A DNA stretch of 38,095 nt from Gordonia namibiensis NBRC 108229 (GCF_000298235.1 NZ_BAHE01000029.1:1-38095); one strand, 5' to 3'; positions 1-7,551 are shown, numbered from the stretch's first letter. Notes: generated by a model from the sequence alone, not told the origin. Translations and numbers: made by a program.

Positions 1-541
1 ACCAGCGCGGTGACGGTCTCGATCAGGACAGACCTTTGCGCTGAAGCCACTGTTGGTACTGCTCGGCGCTCATCAACGCCGGTGGGATCGATTCCTCCTC
101 GTCGGTCGAGCTCGCGGTGACCCCGTCCATGAGCTCGATAGCTTTTCCCATGATCTCCTGGATCGCTTCGGCCTGTTCGACCTTCTTCCGCAGCCGTTCG
201 TTCTCCGCGCGTAACCGCGCCAACTCGGCTCGTTCCTGAGCATCCACCCGACGCGATCCCTTCGACTTGAGTGCTGCCGACACCATCGACGCCTCAAAGT
301 CTCCCCGATCACGCGAGTGCAACCAGCCCCGCACCGTGGCCCGAGACAACCCATACTCACGCAACAACCGCGCACGGCCACCCCGCTCCAACATCGCCGC
401 ATCCCACAACTGCAGAAACTCGACCTTGAAACCGAGCGGATACGACCGCTGCCCGCTAGGGGTCCGACCCACCTCGACACTGATAGACACCACGCACTCC
501 GTTCCCCGCGACCCCTGCCAGGTGTCTCACAAACAGCCTGA
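1..541 (-). mobile_element. IS3-family insertion sequence, partial
   Basis: The upstream end of an IS3-type element that runs off the left edge of the window. It holds orfA (23-493); the -1 frame relative to orfA stays open through the edge (reading LIETVTAL), as expected for the start of the orfB transposase. The right boundary is not certain. I place it near 541, where the minus strand begins TGTCAGGCTGTTTGTGAGAC, a terminal-repeat-like end about 47 bp upstream of the orfA start. The opposite terminal repeat and any target duplication are outside the window. It abuts half of a dispersed palindromic repeat (556-591). Confidence 0.75.
23..493 (-). CDS. IS3-family transposase OrfA (helix-turn-helix protein)
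   Basis: 156 aa. The N-terminal half (residues about 15-65) has the helix-turn-helix of IS3 OrfA proteins, with LLREYGLSRATVRGWLHSR as the recognition part. Residues about 85-112 form a leucine/charged coiled coil (ELARLRAENERLRKKVEQAE), used by this family for multimerisation. It binds the element ends and acts with OrfB, the DDE transposase, whose gene would follow to the left of the window. The start is a GTG at 493 with a GGAG ribosome site just upstream; a second GTG follows at 490. The acidic tail after residue 125 is less typical. The family call is firm; the exact IS name cannot be given. Confidence 0.85.
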   Translation of the reverse strand: MVSISVEVGRTPSGQRSYPLGFKVEFLQLWDAAMLERGGRARLLREYGLSRATVRGWLHSRDRGDFEASMVSAALKSKGSRRVDAQERAELARLRAENERLRKKVEQAEAIQEIMGKAIELMDGVTASSTDEEESIPPALMSAEQYQQWLQRKGLS

Positions 542-555
542 CAGGGAGCGGTCGG

Positions 556-591
556 GGTGCTGGGTTTGCCGAAAAGGGGTGGGTTTGCGGA
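556..591. repeat. R3 palindromic repeat, single arm
   Basis: A 36-nt arm (begins GGTGCTGGGTTTG, ends GGGTTTGCGGA) that differs at one position from the outer arm of the complete R3 palindrome at 35450-35485, in inverse orientation. Only one arm is present: the partner and loop expected on its left are replaced by the IS end. It lies 4 bp from the stop codon of the glycosidase gene (stop at 596-598), as the other R3 copies lie a few bases from stop codons. Confidence 0.8.
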
Positions 592-595
592 ACAC

Positions 596-1912
596 TCAGC
601 GGACGGTGGCGGGCTCGGCGCAGCTGTCGGGGACGTCGACCAGCGAGCACGGCACCGGCAGTCGCGTCGGTCGATATCCGGCGGATACTCCCCCGGCTCG
701 GGTGATCTCCCGGTACGCGGCGACGGCGTCGGTGGGTCGTCGTGTGAGCGTCGGGTCCCGTTGCGCGTCGACGGTGAAGAGACCGAAGCGGGAGTCGAAG
801 TCGCCCCACTCGTAGTTGTCGGTGAGACTCCAGTAGTTGTACGACGTCACGTCGATGCCGTCCTGCCTGGCGCGCTGGAGCCAGTACACGGTGTCACGCA
901 GGTGATCTGCACGCCGGTAGCCGTCCGGGCGTCGACCATCCGGGCCGGTGGCCAACCCGTTCTCGATGACGCGGATCGGCTTGCCCGGGAACTGTCGCGC
1001 CACGTGCCGGAGCACGTAGTAGATGCTCTCCGGGGCTTGCGAGCTCTTCCAGAACTCGCCGAGGGCCCCATAGGCGACCGAGGCATCGGTGACCGAGAAC
1101 GAGTAGTAGTGGTCGACGCCGACGAAGTCGAGGGTGTCGCTCATCCGTTGCGGGAAGATCGATTCCAGCCACGGTTGCAGACCCACGACCGGGTAGTACG
1201 CGAAGTTCGACGACACCTGTGCACCCGGTTGCACCCGGTGGATGTGCCGGTAGATGGCTCGATGAGCCGCGACGATGCCGTCGGCCATCCGACCCATGTT
1301 CTGCGGTGCGAGCCCGCCGTATTGGGCTTCGCGCCGAACGTATTCGGTCGGCTCGTTGAAGGTGATCCACAGCGGGCCGGCCCAGGTATACCGATCGACG
1401 ACCCGCGCGGCGAACGCCACCATGTCGTCGGCCATGCCAGGCCGGTTCCAGCCACCGAGATCCACCGCCCACCCGGGATGCACCCAGTGATTGAGGGTGA
1501 TCATGGGCCGCATCCCGGCATCGACGACCTTGCGGATGACGCGGTCGTAGAACGCCCATCCCGCCGGATCATCCTGACCGCGTACCGGCTCGACGCGAGA
1601 CCACTCCACCGACGTACGGTAGATGCCCACGCCCAGCGACGCCGCGCGGTCGATGTCCTCGGCGTAGCGGTGGTAGAAGTCGACGGCGTTGCCGACGGGC
1701 TGATCGACCTTGCCCTGCCTGCCGTATCGCAGCCAGTTCGAGTCGCGGTTGTATCCCTCCGACTGGAAACCGGATTGGGCGACGCCGAACTCGAAGTCCG
1801 GTCCGAACGGCGGGACCGCCGCCCGCGCAGGCGAGGTGCCACCGACGATCACCAGCCCTGCCGCCACCGCGATCACGATGGTGATGACTGCGGGAGGTAG
1901 AACCCTGCGCAC
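596..1912 (-). CDS. secreted glycoside hydrolase family 1 (beta-glucosidase-like)
   Basis: 438 aa. A signal peptide or anchor occupies residues 1-32 (hydrophobic TIVIAVAAGLVIVG, then SPARAA). The rest is a GH1 TIM barrel: TFNEP at 184-188 carries the acid/base E187, VIENG at 315-319 the nucleophile E317, and YWSLTDNYEW near 360-369 is the conserved C-terminal glycone-site strand. GH1 enzymes retain configuration while cleaving beta-glycosides; the substrate cannot be read from the sequence. Export is unusual, since most bacterial GH1 enzymes are cytoplasmic. The gene follows the secreted lipase with a 5-bp gap, so the two are probably co-transcribed. Its 3' end abuts an R3 repeat arm. Confidence 0.85.
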   Translation of the reverse strand: MRRVLPPAVITIVIAVAAGLVIVGGTSPARAAVPPFGPDFEFGVAQSGFQSEGYNRDSNWLRYGRQGKVDQPVGNAVDFYHRYAEDIDRAASLGVGIYRTSVEWSRVEPVRGQDDPAGWAFYDRVIRKVVDAGMRPMITLNHWVHPGWAVDLGGWNRPGMADDMVAFAARVVDRYTWAGPLWITFNEPTEYVRREAQYGGLAPQNMGRMADGIVAAHRAIYRHIHRVQPGAQVSSNFAYYPVVGLQPWLESIFPQRMSDTLDFVGVDHYYSFSVTDASVAYGALGEFWKSSQAPESIYYVLRHVARQFPGKPIRVIENGLATGPDGRRPDGYRRADHLRDTVYWLQRARQDGIDVTSYNYWSLTDNYEWGDFDSRFGLFTVDAQRDPTLTRRPTDAVAAYREITRAGGVSAGYRPTRLPVPCSLVDVPDSCAEPATVR

Positions 1913-1917
1913 GATGC

Positions 1918-2862
1918 TCAGAACGGGCTACCGGTGAACGGTGCGACGCGTTCACAGGGCACGCGTCGCGGGTGTTCCGGGTCGAGCGCGTTCAACACGA
2001 AGGTCGCTGTGCGTCGCGACCCCGCCATGCCCGCATGCTCGGTGTAGTCGACCGAACACCCGTCCTGCACAACGATGTTGCGGACATTCTTGCCGCCCGG
2101 AGGCAGTCCGTACCAATACGGGACGACGAGTTCGTCGTAGCGGGTGGCGATGTTGGTGTACTGGATGCCCGGCTCGTAGTAGCCGCCGTCCGCGACCTTC
2201 CGCAGGAACGCTGCACCGGGGTCGAGGTCGAAACACGCCTGGCACAACGGGACCTGCGCGGGTCGCACGCCGAGTCCCCGGACGAACGGGCCGATGGCGT
2301 CGGCAGCGGCGACGGTCGTTCCACGCCAGACCGGAGCCAGCGAGACGTACTTGTCGACGTGGTCCTTACCACCGAGGTACTTGACGTAGTAGGCCGGGAC
2401 CACGGTCCCCTGCGAGTGTCCGATGATGTCGACCTTCGACGCACCGGTCGTGCGACGCACCTTCGTGACGAAATCGCCCAGCTCGTGCGCGCTCTCGGAC
2501 ATGAGGCCCATCCCGCCGATCGCGCTGATCGGCCACGGCGCTCCCTTGATCGCACCGTACGTCGTCGAGAAGACGCAGTACCCCTCGTTCTTCAGCAGCG
2601 GGACATACGTTCCCCAGTTGGTCTGCTGCGATCCCCCGGTTCCGTGCACGAGGATGACCGGGTTGGGATGACGGGGCGACGGCTTGCAATTCCAGTCGTT
2701 CGCCCCGGGCAATGAGCCGCCCGGGTTGGTGAGTTCTCCGGGGATACCGGAGAGGAAGTTGTAGGTGACAGGTAGGTCGGCCCGCGCGGGTGCGGCGGTG
2801 GCGACGAGCACTCCGGCCAACGCCGCCACGACCAGCCCCAACAGCAGCTTCGAGGTCCTCAT
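1918..2862 (-). CDS. secreted alpha/beta-hydrolase lipase/esterase
   Basis: 314 aa. Signal peptide 1-28 ending APARA. Alpha/beta-hydrolase fold of the actinobacterial secreted triacylglycerol lipase group (lipase class 2 type): oxyanion-loop VHGTGG at 72-77, nucleophile elbow GHSQG at 148-152 (S150), probable acid D243 (RYDELV) and histidine H276 (YTEHAG). Cysteines near 59, 96, 207, 210, 269 and in the tail suggest disulfides in the exported protein. It is probably first in an operon with the downstream GH1 glycosidase. The ATG at 2862 has no Shine-Dalgarno but a -10-like TAGCTT six bases upstream, suggesting a leaderless mRNA. Confidence 0.88.
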   Translation of the reverse strand: MRTSKLLLGLVVAALAGVLVATAAPARADLPVTYNFLSGIPGELTNPGGSLPGANDWNCKPSPRHPNPVILVHGTGGSQQTNWGTYVPLLKNEGYCVFSTTYGAIKGAPWPISAIGGMGLMSESAHELGDFVTKVRRTTGASKVDIIGHSQGTVVPAYYVKYLGGKDHVDKYVSLAPVWRGTTVAAADAIGPFVRGLGVRPAQVPLCQACFDLDPGAAFLRKVADGGYYEPGIQYTNIATRYDELVVPYWYGLPPGGKNVRNIVVQDGCSVDYTEHAGMAGSRRTATFVLNALDPEHPRRVPCERVAPFTGSPF

Positions 2863-2868
2863 GGCTGG

Positions 2869-2874
2869 AAGCTA
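2869..2874 (-). promoter_or_regulatory. probable -10 box for leaderless lipase mRNA
   Basis: Minus strand TAGCTT (TANNNT pattern) ends 6 nt before the ATG at 2862, which would place transcription initiation at or next to the start codon. No ribosome-binding site is visible in between. Confidence 0.4.
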
Positions 2875-2880
2875 ACAAAC

Positions 2881-2915
2881 CGGTCTGCACCGGGTGGGGC
2901 GTTTGCCGCAGACCG
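2881..2915 (-). terminator. possible hairpin terminator after the DUF5994 gene
   Basis: Perfect 8-bp inverted repeat CGGTCTGC / GCAGACCG with a 19-nt spacer, 11 bp beyond the stop codon of the DUF5994 gene and before the lipase promoter. There is no U-tract, so it is a weak call. Confidence 0.35.
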
Positions 2916-2925
2916 ATGCAGACGG

Positions 2926-3357
2926 TCAGCTCTTGGGCGAAGCCAGCGACCGCGCGGCCAGCTCCAGAATCCGTTCGCCCCGACGGAATTCGAGCGAATG
3001 CAGCTGACTGTCCGGGGCGACGGTGTTGCTGGCCTGACGGAGCAGGATCGCGGCCAACGACGACGCGGTCCGCGGCGGGATGACCAGTAGCGTCACGTCG
3101 ACTCCGCCGGCGGTCAAGGTGATCAACGGCGGTGTCATGGGTGAGTCCGGGGAGTCCAGGCCCGGGATACGACGAAAGCTGGTCCAGTTGACATCCATGC
3201 CGGTGACGTCGCCGATCTCCGATCGAGCCGCTGCGAGAAGACCGGGCAACTCGTCGGCGAGCTGGAGCGTGTACGGGTACCAGGCACCGCCGATCGGAGC
3301 CGACGGATCGACGCCGAACCGCACGCGGGGCGGCCCCAGGAGCGGCGGGGCGCTCAT
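2926..3357 (-). CDS. DUF5994 family protein
   Basis: 143 aa from the ATG at 3357 (MSAPPLLG). The open frame extends further upstream, but that part is low-quality Arg/Ser-rich sequence. Residues about 8-45 (RVRFGVD, then GGAWYPYTLQLADELPGLL) match the DUF5994 pattern, in which a G-x-W-P motif precedes an aspartate/glutamate-rich DLxxELPxLL helix. This is a small cytoplasmic actinobacterial family without a known role. No Shine-Dalgarno is clear. It is monocistronic, lying between the tRNA terminator and the lipase gene. The 3358-3612 interval upstream holds its promoter region and nothing else I can name. Confidence 0.65.
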   Translation of the reverse strand: MSAPPLLGPPRVRFGVDPSAPIGGAWYPYTLQLADELPGLLAAARSEIGDVTGMDVNWTSFRRIPGLDSPDSPMTPPLITLTAGGVDVTLLVIPPRTASSLAAILLRQASNTVAPDSQLHSLEFRRGERILELAARSLASPKS

Positions 3358-3612
3358 CGACGGACCGCTTCGACGGTAGCGATACTGCGGATCTCGGAGG
3401 TCACATTCCCACCTGACGTGTTCATCAGACGGAGAGTGGAGATGTCTACTGTCTGACACCGGAGAGGCCGACAACAGCCTGTCGGGTGTTCGAACCGGAT
3501 GACTCAACATTACCCCGGTGGCGTCTCGAAGGATCGTCCGGCGCGGTCCTACGGGCCGGTCATCGGCTCGCAACCGACACGAATCGATCCGTGCGCGGAC
3601 CGAGAACGAGTT

Positions 3613-3643
3613 CGAGGGCCCCGGCGCGATGCCGGAGCCCTCG
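3613..3643 (-). terminator. hairpin terminator downstream of tRNA-Ala
   Basis: CGAGGGC-C-CCGGC, loop GCGAT, GCCGG-A-GCCCTCG: a 12-bp stem with one internal mismatch, 9 bp past the 3' end of the minus-strand tRNA gene. It is the likely site of tRNA transcript termination; no strong U-tract follows, as is common in actinobacteria. Confidence 0.6.
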
Positions 3644-3651
3644 ATCTGTGG

Positions 3652-3724
3652 TGGAGCTAAGGGGAATCGAACCCCTGACCTACTCGATGCGAACGAGTCG
3701 CGCTACCAACTGCGCCATAGCCCC
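3652..3724 (-). tRNA. tRNA-Ala (anticodon CGC)
   Basis: 73 nt. Acceptor GGGGCTA pairs with TAGCTCC, discriminator A; D-arm GCGCAGTTGGTAGCGC; anticodon stem ACTCG/CGAGT around loop TTCGCAT, anticodon CGC, reading GCG alanine codons; T-arm AGGGGTTCGATTCCCCT. The 3' CCA is not encoded. No integrase or attachment-site duplication is seen next to it. Confidence 0.95.
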
Positions 3725-3754
3725 GGACGGTTGTCATGCGACCAACCGGGAGCC

Positions 3755-3785
3755 ACTTTAGCAGCCCCACCGCGGTGGATCCCAA
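3755..3785 (-). promoter_or_regulatory. probable tRNA-Ala promoter
   Basis: On the minus strand a -35-like TTGGGA (3780-3785) and a -10-like region CTAAAGT (3755-3761) are about 18 bp apart, placing initiation roughly 25 nt before the mature tRNA 5' end. Confidence 0.4.
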
Positions 3786-3802
3786 ACGCCCGGACTCATG
3801 GC

Positions 3803-3808
3803 TAGGCT
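3803..3808 (+). promoter_or_regulatory. -10 box, leaderless start of the 249-aa gene
   Basis: TAGGCT ends 6 nt before the GTG at 3815, with no ribosome-binding site between. This TANNNT-N6-start layout supports GTG 3815 as the start rather than the ATG at 3824. Confidence 0.45.
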
Positions 3809-3814
3809 GGTCCG

Positions 3815-4564
3815 GTGCCTCGGATGTCTGATCAGCAATTGGCCGGTGTTCTCAGCAACGTCGTGGGGGTGATCAACCCCGTTCTCGACGTGCTCGCCGA
3901 ACGCGACCCGCTCGGCCTCAAGGGTCATACCTTCCATGACCACGACCACCCCGATTCCCGCATCGAGCAGGCCCAGCACGCGGCCGCGAAGCTCCTCGAC
4001 GTCGCCGACTGGCCCGGCACCAAGGGCTGGAGCGAGCGGTCGCTGCACAAGCGTGCGAGCTGGTGGGTGACCCGCATCGGAACCCTCAACACCACCGCGG
4101 TCGCCTTCCCCGGGGTCTTCGGCATCTGGGCGAAGCGCCTGCCGATCACGCCGTACCTGGGATTCGCCAACCAGGCGATGGTGCTCGTCGCGATCGCCCG
4201 CGAGTACGAGGTCACCGACCGTGGCCGTCAGGTCGCGCTGCTGGCGTCGGTCCTGTGCGGACGGGAGATCTCCACACCTGATGTGTCATCGGAATCCGGT
4301 GCTCCCCTGCCCAGCGAACCGGAGGAACGCAAGAAGTCGTTGCTCGGCGGGATCTGGGATGCCGCGAAGCTGCTGCGTGCCGTCGACGACGAGTTCGAGA
4401 AGCGGCCGCAGCCGATGGTCCTGTTCCGCATGCTCGGGTACATCCCGGTCATCGGCGCGCCGGCAACCTACCTCGGTGAGCGGTTCGCCCTCTCGACGGC
4501 CGCCAGACGCGGTCAGGCATGGCTGGACAAGCACGGGAAGACGTCACTGACCACGGGACGCTGA
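3815..4564 (+). CDS. conserved actinobacterial protein of unknown function
   Basis: 249 aa from a GTG at 3815 (an in-frame ATG lies at 3824). I do not recognise the family with certainty. Visible parts are: an N-terminal helix; a His/Asp-rich HTFHDHDHPD at about 38-47; a basic amphipathic helix GWSERSLHKRASWWVTRIG at 71-89; a hydrophobic core about 91-125 (TTAVAFPGVFGIWAKRLPIT and onward) that may associate with membrane; and a second hydrophobic stretch near 210-222 containing MLGYIPVIGAPATYLGERF. The arrangement faintly recalls EcsC-type proteins, but no diagnostic motif is present. It stands alone between the tRNA and the R1 repeat. Confidence 0.75.
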   Translation: MPRMSDQQLAGVLSNVVGVINPVLDVLAERDPLGLKGHTFHDHDHPDSRIEQAQHAAAKLLDVADWPGTKGWSERSLHKRASWWVTRIGTLNTTAVAFPGVFGIWAKRLPITPYLGFANQAMVLVAIAREYEVTDRGRQVALLASVLCGREISTPDVSSESGAPLPSEPEERKKSLLGGIWDAAKLLRAVDDEFEKRPQPMVLFRMLGYIPVIGAPATYLGERFALSTAARRGQAWLDKHGKTSLTTGR

Positions 4565-4569
4565 AGCGG

Positions 4570-4800
4570 GGTTTCGATACGGCTCGTCGCAAGCTCCTCG
4601 CCTACTCAACCGGCGACGAGAACTGCCCCGCGCGAGCTCCTCGCCTACTCAACCGGCGACGGGGACTGTCCCGCGCGAGCTCCTCGCCTACTCAACCGGC
4701 GACGGGGACCGCCCCGCGCGCGCTCCTCGCCTACTCAACCGGCGAAGTCCGTTGGCCGAGTAGCGCCGACCGAGCGGAGCGAGGACGCCGCGTATCGAGG
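4570..4800. repeat. R1 dispersed repeat with four 43-bp tandem units
   Basis: The element opens with GGTTTCGATACGGCTCG and closes with an imperfect inverse, GCCGCGTATCGAGG, so its ends are inverted. Inside, the unit starting AGCTCCTCGCCTACTCAACC recurs at 4592, 4635, 4678 and 4721, an exact 43-bp period, the last copy diverging after GGCGA. It fills almost all of the gap between two convergent genes (stops at 4564 and 4801). It is not a CRISPR: there is no unique spacer of spacer size and no cas gene. Its core GGCTCGTCGC-(3 nt)-GCTCCTCGC also occurs in the R2 repeats near 27.6 kb. Confidence 0.85.
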
Positions 4801-6006
4801 TCAGCCGACCCGGCGGTACTCCAGGTCCTCGCGGTCCATGCGGCGACGCTGGAACGGCGGCAGATGGTCGAACACGGGGTCCTCGTCGTCGATCTCGAGA
4901 ACCACTGCGCCACCGGGGCGCCGGAGGCGCGGGGGCGGCGGGGCGGCGGCGAACTCGGGCACTGCGGCGGCGCGTCGACGACGCTCCTCCTCGGCACGCT
5001 GCGCACGCTTGGCGCGGGCGAGTCGCTGAGCCCGGATCTGCTGCTCGACCTTCACCGCCCGGCGAAGGTACGCGAGGTAGCCGACCAGCATCAGTCCGAC
5101 GACACCCGTCGCGACCCAGCCGGCCATCCCGATAAGGAAGCCCGACACCAGCGACAGGACGAACAACACGAACAGACCCAGCGTGACCCGCTGACGCTCG
5201 CGGTACTTCAGCTCGCGTTCCTTCTCCGACGAGTAGACGCTGCGTCGAACCCGCTCGGACTGAGGCTTACGCTCGGCCGGCGGTTCGTCCTCGAGTTCGT
5301 CGACGACCGACTGCGGTTCGGCCTCGGTGTGCCGGGACGCGCGGGCGTAGTCGTCGTACTCGTCCTCGTCGAGGTCGTCGGTCGTGTCCTCGTACTCGGA
5401 GTCTTCGTCGTACTCGGCCTCTTCGTACTCGGCTTCGTCGTCGTACTCGGCGGCTTCCGAATCATCTTCGTACTCGGCCTCTTCGGAGTCCTCGTACTCG
5501 GAATCCTCGGAACCCTCTACCTCGGATTCCTCGGTGTCGGTGTCCTCGGCCTCGTCGACCAGGTCGTCATCGGTCTCGGCGGTTTCGTCGTCCTCGACAT
5601 CGTCGGTCTCGTCGGCGACGTCCTCGAGGTCGGTGTCCTCGGCGTCGGCGTCATCCGTGGCCTCGACGGTCGGCTTCTTCGCCTCGACATCGACGACGCG
5701 CTGGACCTTAGTCGTGGCGTCGGTGTCCTCGGTTTCGGTCTCGGTGTCGTCCTCGACCTCGTCGACGACAGCGGTCGCGGTCGCCTTCCGGGAGGACTTC
5801 CACGACGGGTCGTGCGGGTGGCGGGCCGACGAGCGGCGTCGCGCGGTCGACGGTGCCGTCGCGCGGGAACCGCCGCGGTGCAGCAATCGCGTCTTCTTCG
5901 CGGCCTCGGTCGATTTGAGGATCTGGGGACGACCCTTGATCACCATCGGGACCAGCACGAAGAGCCAGACCGCGACGAGACAAACCCACAGTACGGAGTT
6001 GGGCAT
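4801..6006 (-). CDS. glpR: GlpR/SepX-like divisome membrane protein
   Basis: 401 aa. N-terminal membrane helix (4-22, WVCLVAVWLFVLVPMVI), basic linker (25-75), very long Asp/Glu-rich low-complexity tract (81-245, many EYEDSE-type repeats), two further membrane helices (about 275-294 and 296-314), a basic coiled segment (320-346) and a conserved tail with DPVFDHLPPFQRR near 376-388. This layout matches GlpR of Corynebacterium, the membrane receptor of the gephyrin-like FtsZ partner Glp, and SepX of Streptomyces. glp lies upstream in the same minus-strand cluster, as in the described operon. The start is set by AGGGAGAG five bases before the ATG. The acidic tract is longer than I would expect and is probably disordered. 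Confidence 0.75.
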   Translation of the reverse strand: MPNSVLWVCLVAVWLFVLVPMVIKGRPQILKSTEAAKKTRLLHRGGSRATAPSTARRRSSARHPHDPSWKSSRKATATAVVDEVEDDTETETEDTDATTKVQRVVDVEAKKPTVEATDDADAEDTDLEDVADETDDVEDDETAETDDDLVDEAEDTDTEESEVEGSEDSEYEDSEEAEYEDDSEAAEYDDEAEYEEAEYDEDSEYEDTTDDLDEDEYDDYARASRHTEAEPQSVVDELEDEPPAERKPQSERVRRSVYSSEKERELKYRERQRVTLGLFVLFVLSLVSGFLIGMAGWVATGVVGLMLVGYLAYLRRAVKVEQQIRAQRLARAKRAQRAEEERRRRAAAVPEFAAAPPPPRLRRPGGAVVLEIDDEDPVFDHLPPFQRRRMDREDLEYRRVG

Positions 6007-6132
6007 GCGACTCTCCCTTCATTCACTCTGGTCACACGAGGCCACTCCACAATCTAGGGCCCGAAAGTCCCAGTTCCGCGCAGACGCGCCGGAGCGCGAA
6101 CATGTCGGCGCGGATTCACATGTCGCTCTCAG

Positions 6133-6786
6133 TCACTCGGCACGGAATCGCGCATCCACTGCGACGCGGATCTCGATGTCATCGGCCCGCAGTTCGAGGC
6201 TCGGCGATGGCGCCGATCCCGGGATGGCTGCACTCATCGCCCGCCCGCGCGGCGTGGGGGCATGGTCGACCATGCCCGGGTCGGACAGGAGAGTCGGTTT
6301 CACCGGCCCGCGTCCAACAGCGTCAGAGTAGGCCTGCGCCTTGGCGATTGCGTCCTCGACCGCCTCCCGACGCAGATCGCGTTCGTGTGCGCGGCGACTG
6401 GTCTCGTGGACGTCCCAGCGAACGTTTTCGACCGCCACCCCCTCTTCCCCGGACCAGGTGTCGATGAACTCCGACAGTTTCTCGAAGTCCACGAACTCGG
6501 CATCGAGGCGAATGCGGGTGTTGTACATCGGATCCCGCGGCTCTCCGTCCCGCGAGTAGGCCCGGGACGAGTACACCCGTACCGATTCGGCGGTCCACCG
6601 GGTCACCGCACCGGTCGACTCGAGTTCGGCGAGAGCACCGGTCATCCGCGAATGAAGTGCCACCGCAGCCTCGTACACGGCGGCCTTCACGGGACCTTCC
6701 AGATGGACGGCGAGATCGATCACGCCGCGTTCCGGGGCGTATCGACGGCGTGCGTTACCGCGAACCACGATTTCGAGATCAGTCAT
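6133..6786 (-). CDS. SIMPL (DUF541) domain protein
   Basis: 217 aa from the ATG at 6786 (MTDLEIVVRGNARRRYAPERG). It has the SIMPL/DUF541 pattern: an opening beta strand with VRGNA and a Pro/Glu turn, VHLEG, an RVYSSRAYSRDG strand pair, and a long helix RREAVEDAIAKAQAYSDAVG at about 150-170 followed by terminal strands. No signal peptide is seen, so it is probably cytoplasmic. The biochemical role of the family is unsettled. It sits between rimJ and glpR in the same orientation. The frame is open 15 codons further upstream, but TATGCT six bases before ATG 6786 points to a leaderless start there. Confidence 0.75.
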   Translation of the reverse strand: MTDLEIVVRGNARRRYAPERGVIDLAVHLEGPVKAAVYEAAVALHSRMTGALAELESTGAVTRWTAESVRVYSSRAYSRDGEPRDPMYNTRIRLDAEFVDFEKLSEFIDTWSGEEGVAVENVRWDVHETSRRAHERDLRREAVEDAIAKAQAYSDAVGRGPVKPTLLSDPGMVDHAPTPRGRAMSAAIPGSAPSPSLELRADDIEIRVAVDARFRAE

Positions 6787-6792
6787 GCGGCG

Positions 6793-6798
6793 AGCATA
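6793..6798 (-). promoter_or_regulatory. -10 box, leaderless start of the SIMPL gene
   Basis: Minus strand TATGCT followed by CGCCGC and then ATG at 6786: a good -10 six bases from the start codon, with no Shine-Dalgarno. Confidence 0.45.
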
Positions 6799-6856
6799 TT
6801 CGCCGGCACCGACGGAATCGGGCAGCGTCAACTGTTTCGGGCGGGGCTGCTACGCA

Positions 6857-7513
6857 TCAGCGGAAGGACGCCCGACCCGAACGGACCAGCGCCTCGGCCG
6901 CCGACCCGACGACCTCCTCGGCTGTCAGCGCGAACAGCATGTGGTCGCGCCAGCGCTTGTTGACGTCCATGTACCGGACCAGCAGGCCTTCCTGCCGAAA
7001 ACCGATGTTCTTCAACACCTTCTGGGAGGCCTCGTTGGCCGGCTGCACCGTCGCGTCGAGCCGGTGCAGTCCGACCGGGCCGAAGCAGTGGTCCACGCCG
7101 AGTGCGACGGCCGCCGTCGCGATGCCCTGCCCGGCGTGCGCATTGTCGACCCAGTAGCCGATCCACGCGCTGCGCACGGCTCCGCGCTGGATGTTGCCGA
7201 CCGTCAGCTGGCCCACGTACTGGTCGTCGAGCTCGATCACGAACGGCAGGATGGTGCCGCGTTTGGCCTCCGACTTCAACACCGCGAAGAGCGGCGGCCA
7301 GGAGGCGGGCTGATGGCGGTCCGCCCAACTCCCGACGCCGGTGGGTTCCCACGGCAACAGCGAGTTCTGGTTACGGATGCGCAGTTCGCTCCAGGTCTTG
7401 CCGTCGCGGACCTTCACCGGGCGCAACGTGACCGTCCCGGCCTTGGTGCGCAGCGGACCGAGGGTCGCCGGCCAACCCGGGCTGCCCCCGCTTCCGCTCA
7501 ACCACCTGAACAC
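6857..7513 (-). CDS. rimJ: GNAT acetyltransferase, RimJ type
   Basis: 218 aa. The GNAT fold is evident: LRPVKVRDGKTWSELRIRN opening (30-48), core strand FVIELDDQYVGQLTV (91-105), the acetyl-CoA pyrophosphate loop HAGQGIAT (126-133) followed by helix AAVALGVDHCF, and the family C-terminal motif QPANEASQKVLKNIGFRQEG (157-176), typical of RimJ/RimL ribosomal-protein N-acetyltransferases. The substrate is not shown by the sequence. It lies 38 bp downstream of glp, matching rimJ (Rv0995) next to moeA1 in M. tuberculosis. The start is a GTG at 7513. TAAACT at 7522-7527 on the minus strand could serve as a -10 for an additional internal, near-leaderless transcript. Confidence 0.82.
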   Translation of the reverse strand: MFRWLSGSGGSPGWPATLGPLRTKAGTVTLRPVKVRDGKTWSELRIRNQNSLLPWEPTGVGSWADRHQPASWPPLFAVLKSEAKRGTILPFVIELDDQYVGQLTVGNIQRGAVRSAWIGYWVDNAHAGQGIATAAVALGVDHCFGPVGLHRLDATVQPANEASQKVLKNIGFRQEGLLVRYMDVNKRWRDHMLFALTAEEVVGSAAEALVRSGRASFR

Positions 7514-7551
7514 GATGAGTCAGTTTAGGCGCATCAAGGGACTCGACGGGG

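Noticed and set aside
3652..3724. tRNA-Ala as an integration site
   Set aside because: No integrase gene and no duplicated tRNA 3' end within the window.
3486..3805. Two overlapping plus-strand reading frames across the tRNA gene
   Set aside because: They read through the antisense of tRNA-Ala, giving the well-known false peptide RGIEPLTYSMRTSRATNCA; no ribosome site or homology.
4592..4763. CRISPR-like array
   Set aside because: The 43-bp units are repeated along nearly their whole length with no unique spacers, and no cas genes are present.
5384..6331. Serine-rich 315-aa plus-strand frame
   Set aside because: It mirrors the Asp/Glu codons of GlpR on the opposite strand; no start signal.
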